From contig CALXDD010000005.1 of the NCBI GenBank assembly GCA_944386985.1, forward strand, positions 1 through 64,000: a stretch of DNA of 64,000 bases, in the 5' to 3' direction. Under the pieces are notes generated by a model. That model was given only the letters and a program-made list of their open reading frames with translations. It was not told the origin of the DNA and ran no database searches. Position numbers and translations under genes: made by a program. The number at the start of each line of letters is the position of its first letter. The first letter of the stretch is position 1. Source of the DNA: an uncultured Oscillospiraceae bacterium (GTDB taxonomy: Bacteria; Bacillota; Clostridia; Oscillospirales; Oscillospiraceae). Of this stretch, positions 24,707-32,074 are shown piece by piece.

Positions 24707-25732
24707 TTACTTGGTAGGAACTTCGTAGCCCTTCTCGGTGAAGTACCGGGCAGCGCCGGGGTGATAGGGAACGTTGGTCACAGAGGCGGCAAAATCCAGA
24801 TTGAGCTCACTGGCCTTGTCGTGGCTGAGGCTGCTGACGTTGTCGAAGATAGCGGACACAAAGTTGTACACATCGTCCTCGGACACGTCGTCCCGGGCGA
24901 TGACCACAGCGCCCACGGCCACCGTGGTGGTCTCGCCTACGCCCTCATAGGTGTCGGCAGGGATGGTGTACTCGCTGTAGTAGGGGGACTCCTCCCGCAG
25001 AGCGGCAATGTGCTCGGCGTCCAGGCTCACCAGATAGGTCCCCTTGGCGGTGACCAGAGAGGTGATGGCGGTGGTGGGAGCGCCGGCCACCACGAAGGCG
25101 GCGTCAATCTTACCATCCTGCAGGGCGTCCACGCTGTTGCCGAAGTCCTGATAGGTGGGGTTGATGTCGTCCTCAGTGAGGCCGTACACACCCAGCACAT
25201 CCAGGGCATTGTAGTACACGCCGGAGCCGGAGGCGCCGATGGACACGTTCTTGCCCTTCAGATCCGCCACGCTCTTGATGTCGGGGTTGCAGGTGACGAT
25301 CTGGACCTGCTCCATGTACAGAGCGGCCACGGTGGAGAAATCAGTGACAGGGGTGCCCTCAAAGAGCCGCTCGCCGTTGTAGGCGTAGCTCATGACGTCG
25401 GACTGCACAAAGCCCATCTGGGCGGTGTTCAGGCTCATCTGCTCGATGTTGTCCTGAGAGCCGTTGCTCACCACAGCGGTAACCTTGGTGCCGGTGTTGC
25501 TGGTGACGTACTGGGCCAGGACGGTGCCGAAGCCATAGTAAGTACCCTGGTCGCCGCCGGTGGAGAAGCGCAGCTCCTTCCCGGAGCCGGTGGTGTCGCC
25601 GGTATTGGAATCGCCGGTGTTGGTATTGCTGGAATTGCCGGCGTTGTCGGTATTTCCAGTGCTGGTGTTGCCGCAGGCCACCAGGGCCAGAAGCATAGCA
25701 GCGGCCATCAGTAACGCAAGAAACTTCTTCAT
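24707..25732 (-). CDS. TAXI-family TRAP transporter solute-binding lipoprotein
   Basis: 341 residues. A lipoprotein signal peptide ends at LALVAC with Cys20, followed by a Thr/Asn/Gly-rich linker to about residue 50. The mature domain starts LRFSTGGDQGTYYGFGTVLAQY, the TAXI signature, and has VSNGSQDNIEQMSLNTAQMGFVQSDV. It binds the solute at the outer face of the membrane and hands it to the fused permease. It is the first gene of the operon, with its own consensus promoter. Confidence 0.94.
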   Translation of the reverse strand: MKKFLALLMAAAMLLALVACGNTSTGNTDNAGNSSNTNTGDSNTGDTTGSGKELRFSTGGDQGTYYGFGTVLAQYVTSNTGTKVTAVVSNGSQDNIEQMSLNTAQMGFVQSDVMSYAYNGERLFEGTPVTDFSTVAALYMEQVQIVTCNPDIKSVADLKGKNVSIGASGSGVYYNALDVLGVYGLTEDDINPTYQDFGNSVDALQDGKIDAAFVVAGAPTTAITSLVTAKGTYLVSLDAEHIAALREESPYYSEYTIPADTYEGVGETTTVAVGAVVIARDDVSEDDVYNFVSAIFDNVSSLSHDKASELNLDFAASVTNVPYHPGAARYFTEKGYEVPTK

Positions 25733-25782
25733 GGTTCTTCTCTCCTTCAGGTATTGATCCAGTCCTATGGGATTACCTGTCT

Positions 25783-25811
25783 ATCATACACGAAAGCTGC
25801 ATAGTTGGCAA
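25783..25811 (-). promoter_or_regulatory. promoter of the TAXI-TRAP operon
   Basis: Minus strand TTGCCA (25811-25806), 17-bp spacer, TATGAT (25788-25783), with a leader of about 45 nt. Confidence 0.75.
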
Positions 25812-26179
25812 GAGTAAATTTCGTTTCCTTCACCTTTCTAAAGTAATTTTTACTCATTTTTTCCTCTTCCCCGCAACTTCTCTCGCAGGAAATCGCAACA
25901 CAGCCTGTTTGTTTTCCTTTAAAACAGCTAAATTCTATCTCATTCCAACAATAATAGTTCACTGGCTCCTCATAGAGCCGCGGATCCCGCTCCTTATCTT
26001 GAAATGCAAGTTTGCCGCCGAAATCCTGCATTTTGCAAGTTTGCCAGCAAAACCTCTGTGCCATCCGCCGGTTTTCAGCCGGATTATCAAAGTATACGAT
26101 GTATATTTTAGCACAATGTCACAGCAGAACGCAGGGATTCCGCCGGATCTCCTCATAAGAAGATTCCCTTCCAAAGCAA
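25812..26179. other. AT-rich gene-free stretch
   Basis: No ribosome-site-supported open frame. GCAAGTTTGCC-type words repeat near 26007-26048 (TGCAAGTTTGCC twice, 32 bp apart), possibly a small binding site. Otherwise I see nothing. Confidence 0.45.
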
Positions 26180-26210
26180 AAAGAGAGGACCGTTACACGG
26201 TCCTCTCTTT
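26180..26210 (-). terminator. terminator of thrS
   Basis: Perfect 14-bp stem AAAGAGAGGACCGT and its complement around TAC; A/T-rich ends provide the U tract on the minus strand. Confidence 0.85.
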
Positions 26211-26230
26211 TCATCATAACGTGCGGAACA

Positions 26231-28024
26231 TTATTTGCGGGCCTTGGAGTCCACCACATCCTTGAGCAGGGCGGTGAAGTCCTCGAAGGACATGGCGCCC
26301 AGGTCGCCGTCGGAGCGGTGACGGGGGGACACGGTGCCATTCTCCATATCCCGGTCGCCGATGACCAGCATATAGGGCACCTTCTCCAGCTGCGCCTCCC
26401 GGATCTTCTTGCCGATCTTCTCGTTGCGGTAGTCCACCTCTACCCGGAAGCCCATGGCGCTGAGCTTTGCGGCCAGATCGGCGCAGTAGTCGGCGGCACG
26501 GTCGGTGACGGGCAGGAACCGGACCTGCTCGGGGGCCATCCAGGTGGGCAGGGCGCCGGCATACTCCTCAATGAGGTAGGCCAGGGTGCGCTCGTAGCAG
26601 CCCAGAGAGGTGCGGTGGATGATATAGGGGGTCTTCTTCTGGCCGTCGGCGTCTACATACTCCATACCGAACTGCTTGGCCAGCAGCATGTCGATCTGGA
26701 TGGTGACCAGGGTATCCTCCTTGCCGTACACGTTCTTATACTGAATGTCCAGCTTGGGGCCATAGAAGGCGGCCTCGTCGATGCCCACGGTGTAGTGGAC
26801 GTCCAGGTCGTCCAGAATCTGACCCATCACCCGCTGGGCCTCCTCCCACTGCTCGGCGGTACCCTCATACTTGTTGTTGGGGTTGGCGGGGTCCCACTGG
26901 GAGAAGCGGAAGGTGCACTTGTCCAAAAGGCCCACAGTGCCCAGGCAGTACTTGGCCAGGTCCAGGCAGCCCTTGAACTCATCCTCCAGCTGCTCCGGAC
27001 GCAGCACCAGATGGCCCTCGGAGATGGTGAACTGGCGGACACGGATCAGGCCGTGCATCTCGCCGGAGTCCTCATTGCGGAACAGCGTGGAGGTCTCACC
27101 CAAGCGCATGGGCAGGTCGCGGTAAGACCGGGCCCGGTTGAGGAAGACCTGATACTGGAAGGGGCAGGTCATGGGGCGGAGGGCAAAGCACTCCTTGGTC
27201 TCGTCGTGGGGATCGCCCAGCACGAACATGCCGTCCAGATAGTGGTCCCAGTGGCCGGAGATCTTGTACAGCTCCCGCTTGGCCATGTAGGGGGTCTTGG
27301 TGAGGAGATATCCCCGCTTCTGCTCCTCATCCTCCACCCAGCGCTGCAGCACCTGGATCACCCGGGCGCCCTTGGGCAGAAGGATGGGCAGGCCCTGGCC
27401 GATAACGTCCACGGTGGTGAAATACTCCAGCTCACGGCCCAGCTTGTTGTGGTCCCGCTTCAGGGCCTCCGCCTGCTGCTGGAGATAAGCGTCCAGCTCC
27501 TCCTTCTTGGGGAAGGCCACGCCGTAGATCCGCTGGAGCATCTTGCGGTTGCTGTCGCCCCGCCAGTAGGCGCCGGTAGCGCTGGTGAGCTTGATGGCGT
27601 TGCCCTTGATGCGGCCGGTGGAATCCAGGTGGGGACCGGCGCAGAGGTCGGTGAACTCCCCCTGGGTATAGAAGGAGATGTGGGCGTCGGCGGGCAGGTC
27701 GTTGATGAGCTCCACCTTGTAGGGCTCCTCCCGGTCCTCCATGAACTTCACAGCCTCCTCACGGGGCAGCTCGAACCGCTCTAACTTCAGCTTCTCCTTG
27801 CAGATCTTCCGCATCTCCGCTTCCAGGGCCTCCAGGTCCTCAGGGGTGAAGGGGCGGGGGGTGTCAAAGTCGTAGTAAAAGCCGTTTTCAATGGAGGGGC
27901 CGATGGCCAGCTTCACCTCCGGGTGCAGGCGCTTCATGGCCTGGGCCAGGACATGGGAGCAGGTGTGCCAGTAGGTTTTGCGGTACTCAGGATTTTCAAA
28001 GGTATAGATGTTTTCTTCGCTCAT
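26231..28024 (-). CDS. thrS: threonyl-tRNA synthetase without the TGS domain
   Basis: 597 residues, shorter than the usual 635-645 because the N-terminal TGS domain is missing: the protein begins almost directly with the editing domain (HTCSHVLAQAMKRLHPEVKLAIGP with the HxxxH pattern, and CAGPHLDSTGRI). The class II core follows with motif 2 (LPMRLGETSTLFRNEDSGEMHGL), the zinc Cys in RPMTCPFQY, and motif 3 (HRTSLGCYERTLAYLIEEYAG). The C-terminal anticodon domain ends at the stop. It charges tRNA-Thr. A T-box leader controls it. Confidence 0.95.
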   Translation of the reverse strand: MSEENIYTFENPEYRKTYWHTCSHVLAQAMKRLHPEVKLAIGPSIENGFYYDFDTPRPFTPEDLEALEAEMRKICKEKLKLERFELPREEAVKFMEDREEPYKVELINDLPADAHISFYTQGEFTDLCAGPHLDSTGRIKGNAIKLTSATGAYWRGDSNRKMLQRIYGVAFPKKEELDAYLQQQAEALKRDHNKLGRELEYFTTVDVIGQGLPILLPKGARVIQVLQRWVEDEEQKRGYLLTKTPYMAKRELYKISGHWDHYLDGMFVLGDPHDETKECFALRPMTCPFQYQVFLNRARSYRDLPMRLGETSTLFRNEDSGEMHGLIRVRQFTISEGHLVLRPEQLEDEFKGCLDLAKYCLGTVGLLDKCTFRFSQWDPANPNNKYEGTAEQWEEAQRVMGQILDDLDVHYTVGIDEAAFYGPKLDIQYKNVYGKEDTLVTIQIDMLLAKQFGMEYVDADGQKKTPYIIHRTSLGCYERTLAYLIEEYAGALPTWMAPEQVRFLPVTDRAADYCADLAAKLSAMGFRVEVDYRNEKIGKKIREAQLEKVPYMLVIGDRDMENGTVSPRHRSDGDLGAMSFEDFTALLKDVVDSKARK

Positions 28025-28057
28025 GGGAAAAACTCCTTTCCAATCGTTGGGGTAAAG

Positions 28058-28305
28058 AAAAAACGCTTCACCCCTGACTTTTTTTCAGGGGTGAAGCGAA
28101 AAGCTCCACGGTTCCACCCTGCTTACGGCAAATGCCGTCGCTCGTGACCTCTGTAACGGGAGGACCCGGCCCGGTCTACTGCCCCAAGGGGGTTCGGCGG
28201 GCGGCTCAGGAGTGGTCATGCCGCCTCGCGCGCAGGCTGCTTGCACCGGATGCAGCCCTCTCTTGGCGCCGATTTGCGGTTTCGTCTCCGTCAATGTCTT
28301 TGAAC
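28058..28305 (-). promoter_or_regulatory. T-box riboswitch leader of thrS (specifier ACC)
   Basis: The conserved T-box GGGTGGAACCGTGGAG is at 28120-28104 (minus strand). The terminator is CGCTTCACCCCTGA/TCAGGGGTGAAGCG (28098-28064) followed by TTTTTT. Stem I has the AGAGAG motif and a GGCTGC/GCAGCC distal helix. In the specifier loop ACC (28216-28214) is followed by A and by CTCC, which pairs with the upstream GGAG. ACC is a threonine codon, so uncharged tRNA-Thr would turn on thrS. Confidence 0.92.
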
Positions 28306-28311
28306 GGGCTT

Positions 28312-28340
28312 ACTATACCACCAATGGCGGACACTGTCAA
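28312..28340 (-). promoter_or_regulatory. promoter of thrS
   Basis: Minus strand TTGACA (28340-28335), 17-bp spacer, TATAGT (28317-28312). Confidence 0.85.
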
Positions 28341-28570
28341 GGGTGTTCTCCTGGCAATCTGCCCATTTTTCCAGCAGAATCAACACAAAATTCCCACAAA
28401 CTTTTTCCTCCTCCGGCACCCTCAATGTCTTCCACTGACTGCCAATCCCTTGAAATATCTCGAAACGTTTTCGCTTTGTTCGTCGATATCCACAAAGTTC
28501 CTCTGGCTTTTTTGACATTATGCCCTATAAGTTCTCTCTGTTTCAAAAAATGTTGGTAGACTTTATCCAT
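28337..28570 (-). CDS. possible 77-residue protein, doubtful
   Basis: ATG 28570 is preceded by GGTGGA 6 nt away and opens MDKVYQHFLKQRELIGHNVKK. The sequence matches nothing I know. Its stop codon lies inside the thrS -35 box. A second overlapping frame (28291-28518) is equally open. The AT-richer base use differs from neighbouring genes. It may be chance. Confidence 0.22.
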   Translation of the reverse strand: MDKVYQHFLKQRELIGHNVKKARGTLWISTNKAKTFRDISRDWQSVEDIEGAGGGKSLWEFCVDSAGKMGRLPGEHP

Positions 28571-28598
28571 TGCAATTCCACCGCATTTCTCGTATACT
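28570..28598 (+). promoter_or_regulatory. promoter of the candidate small RNA
   Basis: TTGCAA (28570-28575), 17-bp spacer, TATACT (28593-28598). The same boxes and spacing occur before the helicase gene (54106-54134). Confidence 0.6.
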
Positions 28599-28604
28599 AA
28601 TACC

Positions 28605-28701
28605 TGTGAAAAGGGTAACACCTTTGAACGTATCGTTTTTCCTCAATCTTCTCCATCTGGGCTGAAGGCGCTTCCATCGGAAGCGCCTTCAGTCTTTTTT
28701 T
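28605..28701 (+). ncRNA. candidate small RNA of about 97 nt
   Basis: A consensus promoter at 28570-28598 is followed, about 60 nt after the predicted start, by a strong terminator: a 14-bp stem CTGAAGGCGCTTCC (28662-28675) with its complement, 3-nt loop and seven T (28695-28701). The transcript contains no ATG, and a small AAAGG/CCTTT hairpin lies near its 5' end. No protein gene on the plus strand uses this terminator. A minus-strand 49-codon frame (28746-28597, with GGAGG upstream) crosses the same DNA and is an alternative. Confidence 0.5.
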
Positions 28702-28783
28702 AACCGGCAGGACTGTTTCTGGTGTCTGCACCACCGGCAGGAGCATGGTGGTGACTTCCTCCTCTTCCCCTCTAAAATAGCGA

Positions 28784-28818
28784 CGGCGCCAATCTTCAGA
28801 TTGGCGCCGTTTCTTTTT
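28784..28818. terminator. stem-loop after the chrA pair
   Basis: Perfect 11-bp stem CGGCGCCAATC/GATTGGCGCCG with a TTCA loop. The better T tract (TTTCTTTTT) is on the plus strand; on the minus strand it follows the chrA stop by 70 bp with only a weak U tract. Confidence 0.55.
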
Positions 28819-28887
28819 CAGCCGCTTCCCTGTACGGAGCAGCACAGACCGGCAGATCAACCAAAAAGGAGCCTCAAGTGGAAAGCA

Positions 28888-29481
28888 TCACACGCCGCCC
28901 AGGCGGAACACCACCCCCACCACCGCGGCAAAGGCAATGAACAAAATGGGGTGGAGCTTTTTGGTAGGCTTGACAAAGTTGGTGAGCACAAAGATCACCA
29001 CCGCCAGCACAATAGCCGGCCATTTGATCATGGATACCGTCATACCGCCGGTGAGGAGGGTATAGAGGCTGTCCACCGACAGGATGGAGGTAACAATCAC
29101 CGGAATTCCCGCCGCGGCGATGAGGCCGGTGGACGCGGGACGGAGGCCGTAAAAGGCGGAATCCACGATCCGGCTGTCCCGGAAGGCCTTCAGGAAGGAA
29201 GCAATGATCAGAATAACGATGATAGACGGAGCCACCAGGCCCAGCGTGGCCACAATGGCCCCGGGCAGGCCACCCACGGTAAAGCCCACATAGGTGGCCG
29301 TGTTGACTCCGAGGGGGCCGGGGGTGGACTCGCTGACAGCGATCATGTTGGTAAGGTCCGTATGGGTAAACCAGCCGGTCTTGTCAGAGAGATTATAGAG
29401 GAAGGGCAGAGTGGCCAGTCCGCCGCCGATAGCAAAGAGACCCGTTTTGAAAAACTCGTAAAACAGCTGGATGTAAATCAT
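28888..29481 (-). CDS. chrA: chromate transporter half-protein, ChrA family (second of pair)
   Basis: 197 residues. The half-size CHR domain is marked by FKTGLFAIGGGLATLPFL at the start and AVSESTPGPLGVNTATYVGFTVGG, the conserved PGP loop. About six membrane spans. Half-length CHR proteins occur as adjacent pairs that form one antiporter; the partner ends within the 4-bp overlap at 29478-29481. The family exports chromate, but in gut anaerobes the natural anion may be different. Confidence 0.92.
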   Translation of the reverse strand: MIYIQLFYEFFKTGLFAIGGGLATLPFLYNLSDKTGWFTHTDLTNMIAVSESTPGPLGVNTATYVGFTVGGLPGAIVATLGLVAPSIIVILIIASFLKAFRDSRIVDSAFYGLRPASTGLIAAAGIPVIVTSILSVDSLYTLLTGGMTVSMIKWPAIVLAVVIFVLTNFVKPTKKLHPILFIAFAAVVGVVFRLGGV

Positions 29482-30041
29482 GCCTTCTTACCCTCCAAAT
29501 TCTTCAGTACAATTCCCGCCACGGCGGCCAGCAGCACAAACACCACAGGGGACACATTCACATTGGGCAGGGTGTTGGCCGCCAGGGCCCCCAGGGTGAC
29601 CAGCAGGAAAATCACCAGTGTGGCCTTGCCCACCACCGCCTTCTTGAAGAGCTTCACCACGGAGTTGAGGATCAGAATGCCCACGCACACGTTGATGCCC
29701 GCAAAGGCGTTTTGTACCACCGCCAGATGATCGATCATTTCAATGACGCTGGCCAGGGCGGTAATGATCACCAGGGAGGGGAACACAATCCCCAGCGTGG
29801 CCACAATGCCTCCGATCACTCCCGCCTGCTTCTGGCCCACAAAGGTGGCCGTGTTGACAGCGATGATGCCCGGCGTGCACTGGCCAATGGCAAAGTAGTC
29901 CGTCAGATCCTCCTCTGAGGCCCAGCCCCGGTTTTCCACCACCTCCCGCTGGAGAATGGGCAGCATGGCGTAGCCGCCGCCGAAGGTCATCACGCCCACC
30001 TTGGCAAAGGTGAGGAACAACTGCCACAATTTTTTCAACAT
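29478..30041 (-). CDS. chrA: chromate transporter half-protein, ChrA family (first of pair)
   Basis: 187 residues with the same CHR motifs as its partner: FAKVGVMTFGGGYAMLPIL and AIGQCTPGIIAVNTATFVGQKQAG. The paralogous halves probably assemble in opposite orientation in the membrane. It follows birA by 18 bp and overlaps the next chrA by 4 bp, so birA-chrA-chrA is one transcription unit. Confidence 0.92.
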   Translation of the reverse strand: MLKKLWQLFLTFAKVGVMTFGGGYAMLPILQREVVENRGWASEEDLTDYFAIGQCTPGIIAVNTATFVGQKQAGVIGGIVATLGIVFPSLVIITALASVIEMIDHLAVVQNAFAGINVCVGILILNSVVKLFKKAVVGKATLVIFLLVTLGALAANTLPNVNVSPVVFVLLAAVAGIVLKNLEGKKA

Positions 30042-30059
30042 GACTTTTCTTGTCTCCTT

Positions 30060-31058
30060 TCACTCCACATAACCGTACATGCCCCGCACCGAGACTTCGC
30101 CGGAGCGGATGACCTCTGTATGGCCGTCCTTGTGCCGGACCACCAGTCCGAACTGGTCGTCCACATCCAGAGCCTCCACCGTCTCCCTGCGGTCCTGCCA
30201 CAAAAGCTGGACCTGCTTTCCGATGGTGACGCAGTCCCGGCGGTAGTCCGCCAGGTACCGGCTGTAGTCGCCCCCCAGGTCCTCCCCCAGGCGGTTAAAG
30301 GCCCGGATCATCTCCGCCGCCAGCACAGGCCGGGATACGGAAATTCCCAATTCCTGGCGCAGGGAGGTGGCCATGGCCGCCACCTCCGGGGAAAAATCCT
30401 CCGGCGTGTGCAGCACGTTCACCCCGGTGCCCATCACCAGATACTGCACCAGCCCCGTCTCCCCCTCCAAAGCCATTTCCGTCAGAATCCCCGCCAGCTT
30501 CCGGCCCTTCATTACCAGATCGTTGGTCCATTTGATCTGGGGCCGCAGGCCGCAGGCGGCCTCTACCGCGTCGCACATGGCCACCGCCGTCAGGGCGGTC
30601 ACCGGCATCAGCTCCGCCGGGGACAGGTTGGGCCGCAGCAGAATAGAGAGATACACCCCCCGGTCTCGGGGAGATTGGAACACCCGGGACATCCGGCCCC
30701 GGCCGCCGGTCTGACAGTTGGCCACCGCCACCGTGCCGTGGGGCGCCCCTGCCAGGGCCTCCTGCTTCAAAAACGAGTTGGTGGAATCCACCTCATCAAA
30801 ACAGTGGAGTCTGACACAGCTGATTTCCCGCTCATCCATGCAGCGGCGGACCTCCCGCTCCGTCAGCGCGTCAGGCGCTTCCACCAGCGCATAGCCCAGC
30901 CCGCTGCGGGCGTCGATGGTGTAGCCCGCCTTCCGCAGTGCATCCACTGCCTTCCAGACCGCTGCCCGTGAAATCCCCAGACGGCGGCTGATCTCCTCGC
31001 CGGAGAGATGATCTCCGCCGCTTTGGCGCAGCAGCTGGTAGACCTTATCCTTACTCAT
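30060..31058 (-). CDS. birA: bifunctional biotin ligase / biotin operon repressor
   Basis: 332 residues. The N-terminal 60 residues form a winged helix-turn-helix (LSGEEISRRLGISRAAVWKAVDALRKAGY), so this is the regulatory class. The ligase core has the biotinyl-AMP loop GGRGRMSRVFQSPRDRGVYLS, KWTNDLVMKGRKLAGIL with the catalytic Lys, and GTGVNV. The C-terminal domain follows. It attaches biotin to carboxylase subunits and may repress biotin genes; none are in the window. Confidence 0.95.
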   Translation of the reverse strand: MSKDKVYQLLRQSGGDHLSGEEISRRLGISRAAVWKAVDALRKAGYTIDARSGLGYALVEAPDALTEREVRRCMDEREISCVRLHCFDEVDSTNSFLKQEALAGAPHGTVAVANCQTGGRGRMSRVFQSPRDRGVYLSILLRPNLSPAELMPVTALTAVAMCDAVEAACGLRPQIKWTNDLVMKGRKLAGILTEMALEGETGLVQYLVMGTGVNVLHTPEDFSPEVAAMATSLRQELGISVSRPVLAAEMIRAFNRLGEDLGGDYSRYLADYRRDCVTIGKQVQLLWQDRRETVEALDVDDQFGLVVRHKDGHTEVIRSGEVSVRGMYGYVE

Positions 31059-31086
31059 AGGCTGCCTCCTTTTTTATTCCTCAGGC

Positions 31087-31115
31087 ATTGTATCACGAGC
31101 GTGCCCCATTGTAAA
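31087..31115 (-). promoter_or_regulatory. promoter of birA-chrA-chrA
   Basis: Minus strand TTTACA (31115-31110), 17-bp spacer, TACAAT (31092-31087), about 25 nt before the ATG. Confidence 0.7.
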
Positions 31116-31434
31116 CCGTTTCCCCTCCCAAAGTCGACGGTTCGCCGGCGCTGTTCGGCCGGCTGGGCCGCCGATTTCACTGCTTTCGGATGGGCGCTGT
31201 CAGGGGGATGGCAGCATATTCGATCAGAAAGTGTAAGACTGCCTCAGAAAGCACCTGTTGCACGAAAACGGGCAACAGAAAGCCGGTACGCCACGAAGCA
31301 TGTACCGGCTTTTTTCATGAAGGTTCCCTGGAAAGGAAAAAGCCTTTCCCTCAATATGGTCAGGCGGCACAGCAAAGCTGCGGCAGCAAAGTGATCTCAG
31401 ACGGGCAAATTTAATACAAAAAGGAGAATTTTTG
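31116..31434. other. intergenic stretch before the tail-like gene
   Basis: Apart from the tandem hairpins at 31253-31315 there is no supported gene and no clear plus-strand promoter. AAGGAG at 31420-31425 serves the gene at 31435. Confidence 0.5.
31253..31315 (+). terminator. tandem hairpins ending in a T run, transcript unknown
   Basis: CTGTTGC/GCAACAG is followed directly by AAGCCGGTAC/GTACCGGCTT and TTTTTC. The second hairpin is a good plus-strand terminator, but no upstream plus-strand gene is visible. It may end a small RNA or be what remains of a lost gene. Confidence 0.5.
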
Positions 31435-32004
31435 ATGAATTATACGCAAAATTATCAATTGAGCCAGTGGGTGGAATCCGACCGGGTACTGATGGAGGAC
31501 TTCAACCGGGACAACGCCAAAATTGACGCGGCGCTGGCGGCCTCTCCCATCGTGCGGGTAAAGGATATTACCCTGTCGGACGCAACTACCCAGTACAATT
31601 TTCCGCTCCATGACATTCAGTGGGAGAACTATGTGGAACTGATTCTTCTGGCCAAGATGACGTCATCCACTACCGCAATAAATCCGCTTACAGTGCGTCT
31701 GGATAATGACGCGGGCACCTCCTCCTATTTCGACGCCTCTATGACCTACGGGCAGGATGCTCTGCTGACCACCAGTCTCGGAACGGGGGTGACCAGTCTG
31801 GTGATCCGAATTCCCTATACCTATCTCGGGTTTCCGATACAGTGCGTCTCACAAACCGGTACGGCAAGCTGGCGCCCCGCTTTTAATCAGGTCTGCTTTG
31901 CAAATGTGCAAAAGCTGCGCTCCGCCTTCCAAACAATGAACTTTATTTGCAGCGGCGGGATTGCCGCCGGCAGCCGGTTCAGCATGTTGGGACTTAGACT
32001 CTAA
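31435..32004 (+). CDS. hypothetical protein with phage-tail-like N-terminus
   Basis: 189 residues from ATG 31435 (AAGGAG 9 nt upstream). The first 35 residues (NYTQNYQLSQWVESDRVLME, then DFNRDNAKIDAAL) resemble the opening of tail or appendage proteins in prophages of gut Clostridia, as I recall them. The remainder is Thr/Ser-rich and beta-like (KDITLSDATTQYNFPLHDIQW), with no motif I can name. There are no other phage genes around it. It ends at a terminator shared with the S-layer gene. It could be a domesticated tail protein or a surface protein. Confidence 0.7.
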   Translation: MNYTQNYQLSQWVESDRVLMEDFNRDNAKIDAALAASPIVRVKDITLSDATTQYNFPLHDIQWENYVELILLAKMTSSTTAINPLTVRLDNDAGTSSYFDASMTYGQDALLTTSLGTGVTSLVIRIPYTYLGFPIQCVSQTGTASWRPAFNQVCFANVQKLRSAFQTMNFICSGGIAAGSRFSMLGLRL

Positions 32005-32018
32005 CCCCAAAATGGCAT

Positions 32019-32054
32019 AAAAAAAGGAACTCCCTTTCGGGAGTTCCTTTTTTT
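32019..32054. terminator. bidirectional terminator between the tail-like gene and the S-layer gene
   Basis: AAAAAAAGGAACTCCC, TTTC loop, GGGAGTTCCTTTTTTT: perfect stem with A and T runs on both sides, so it works in both directions. Confidence 0.92.
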
Positions 32055-32074
32055 GTTTTACCTAACTGTGGAAG

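Noticed and set aside
28085..28294. Short frames within the thrS leader
   Set aside because: They coincide with the conserved T-box structure, whose sequence is explained by RNA folding, and have no ribosome sites.
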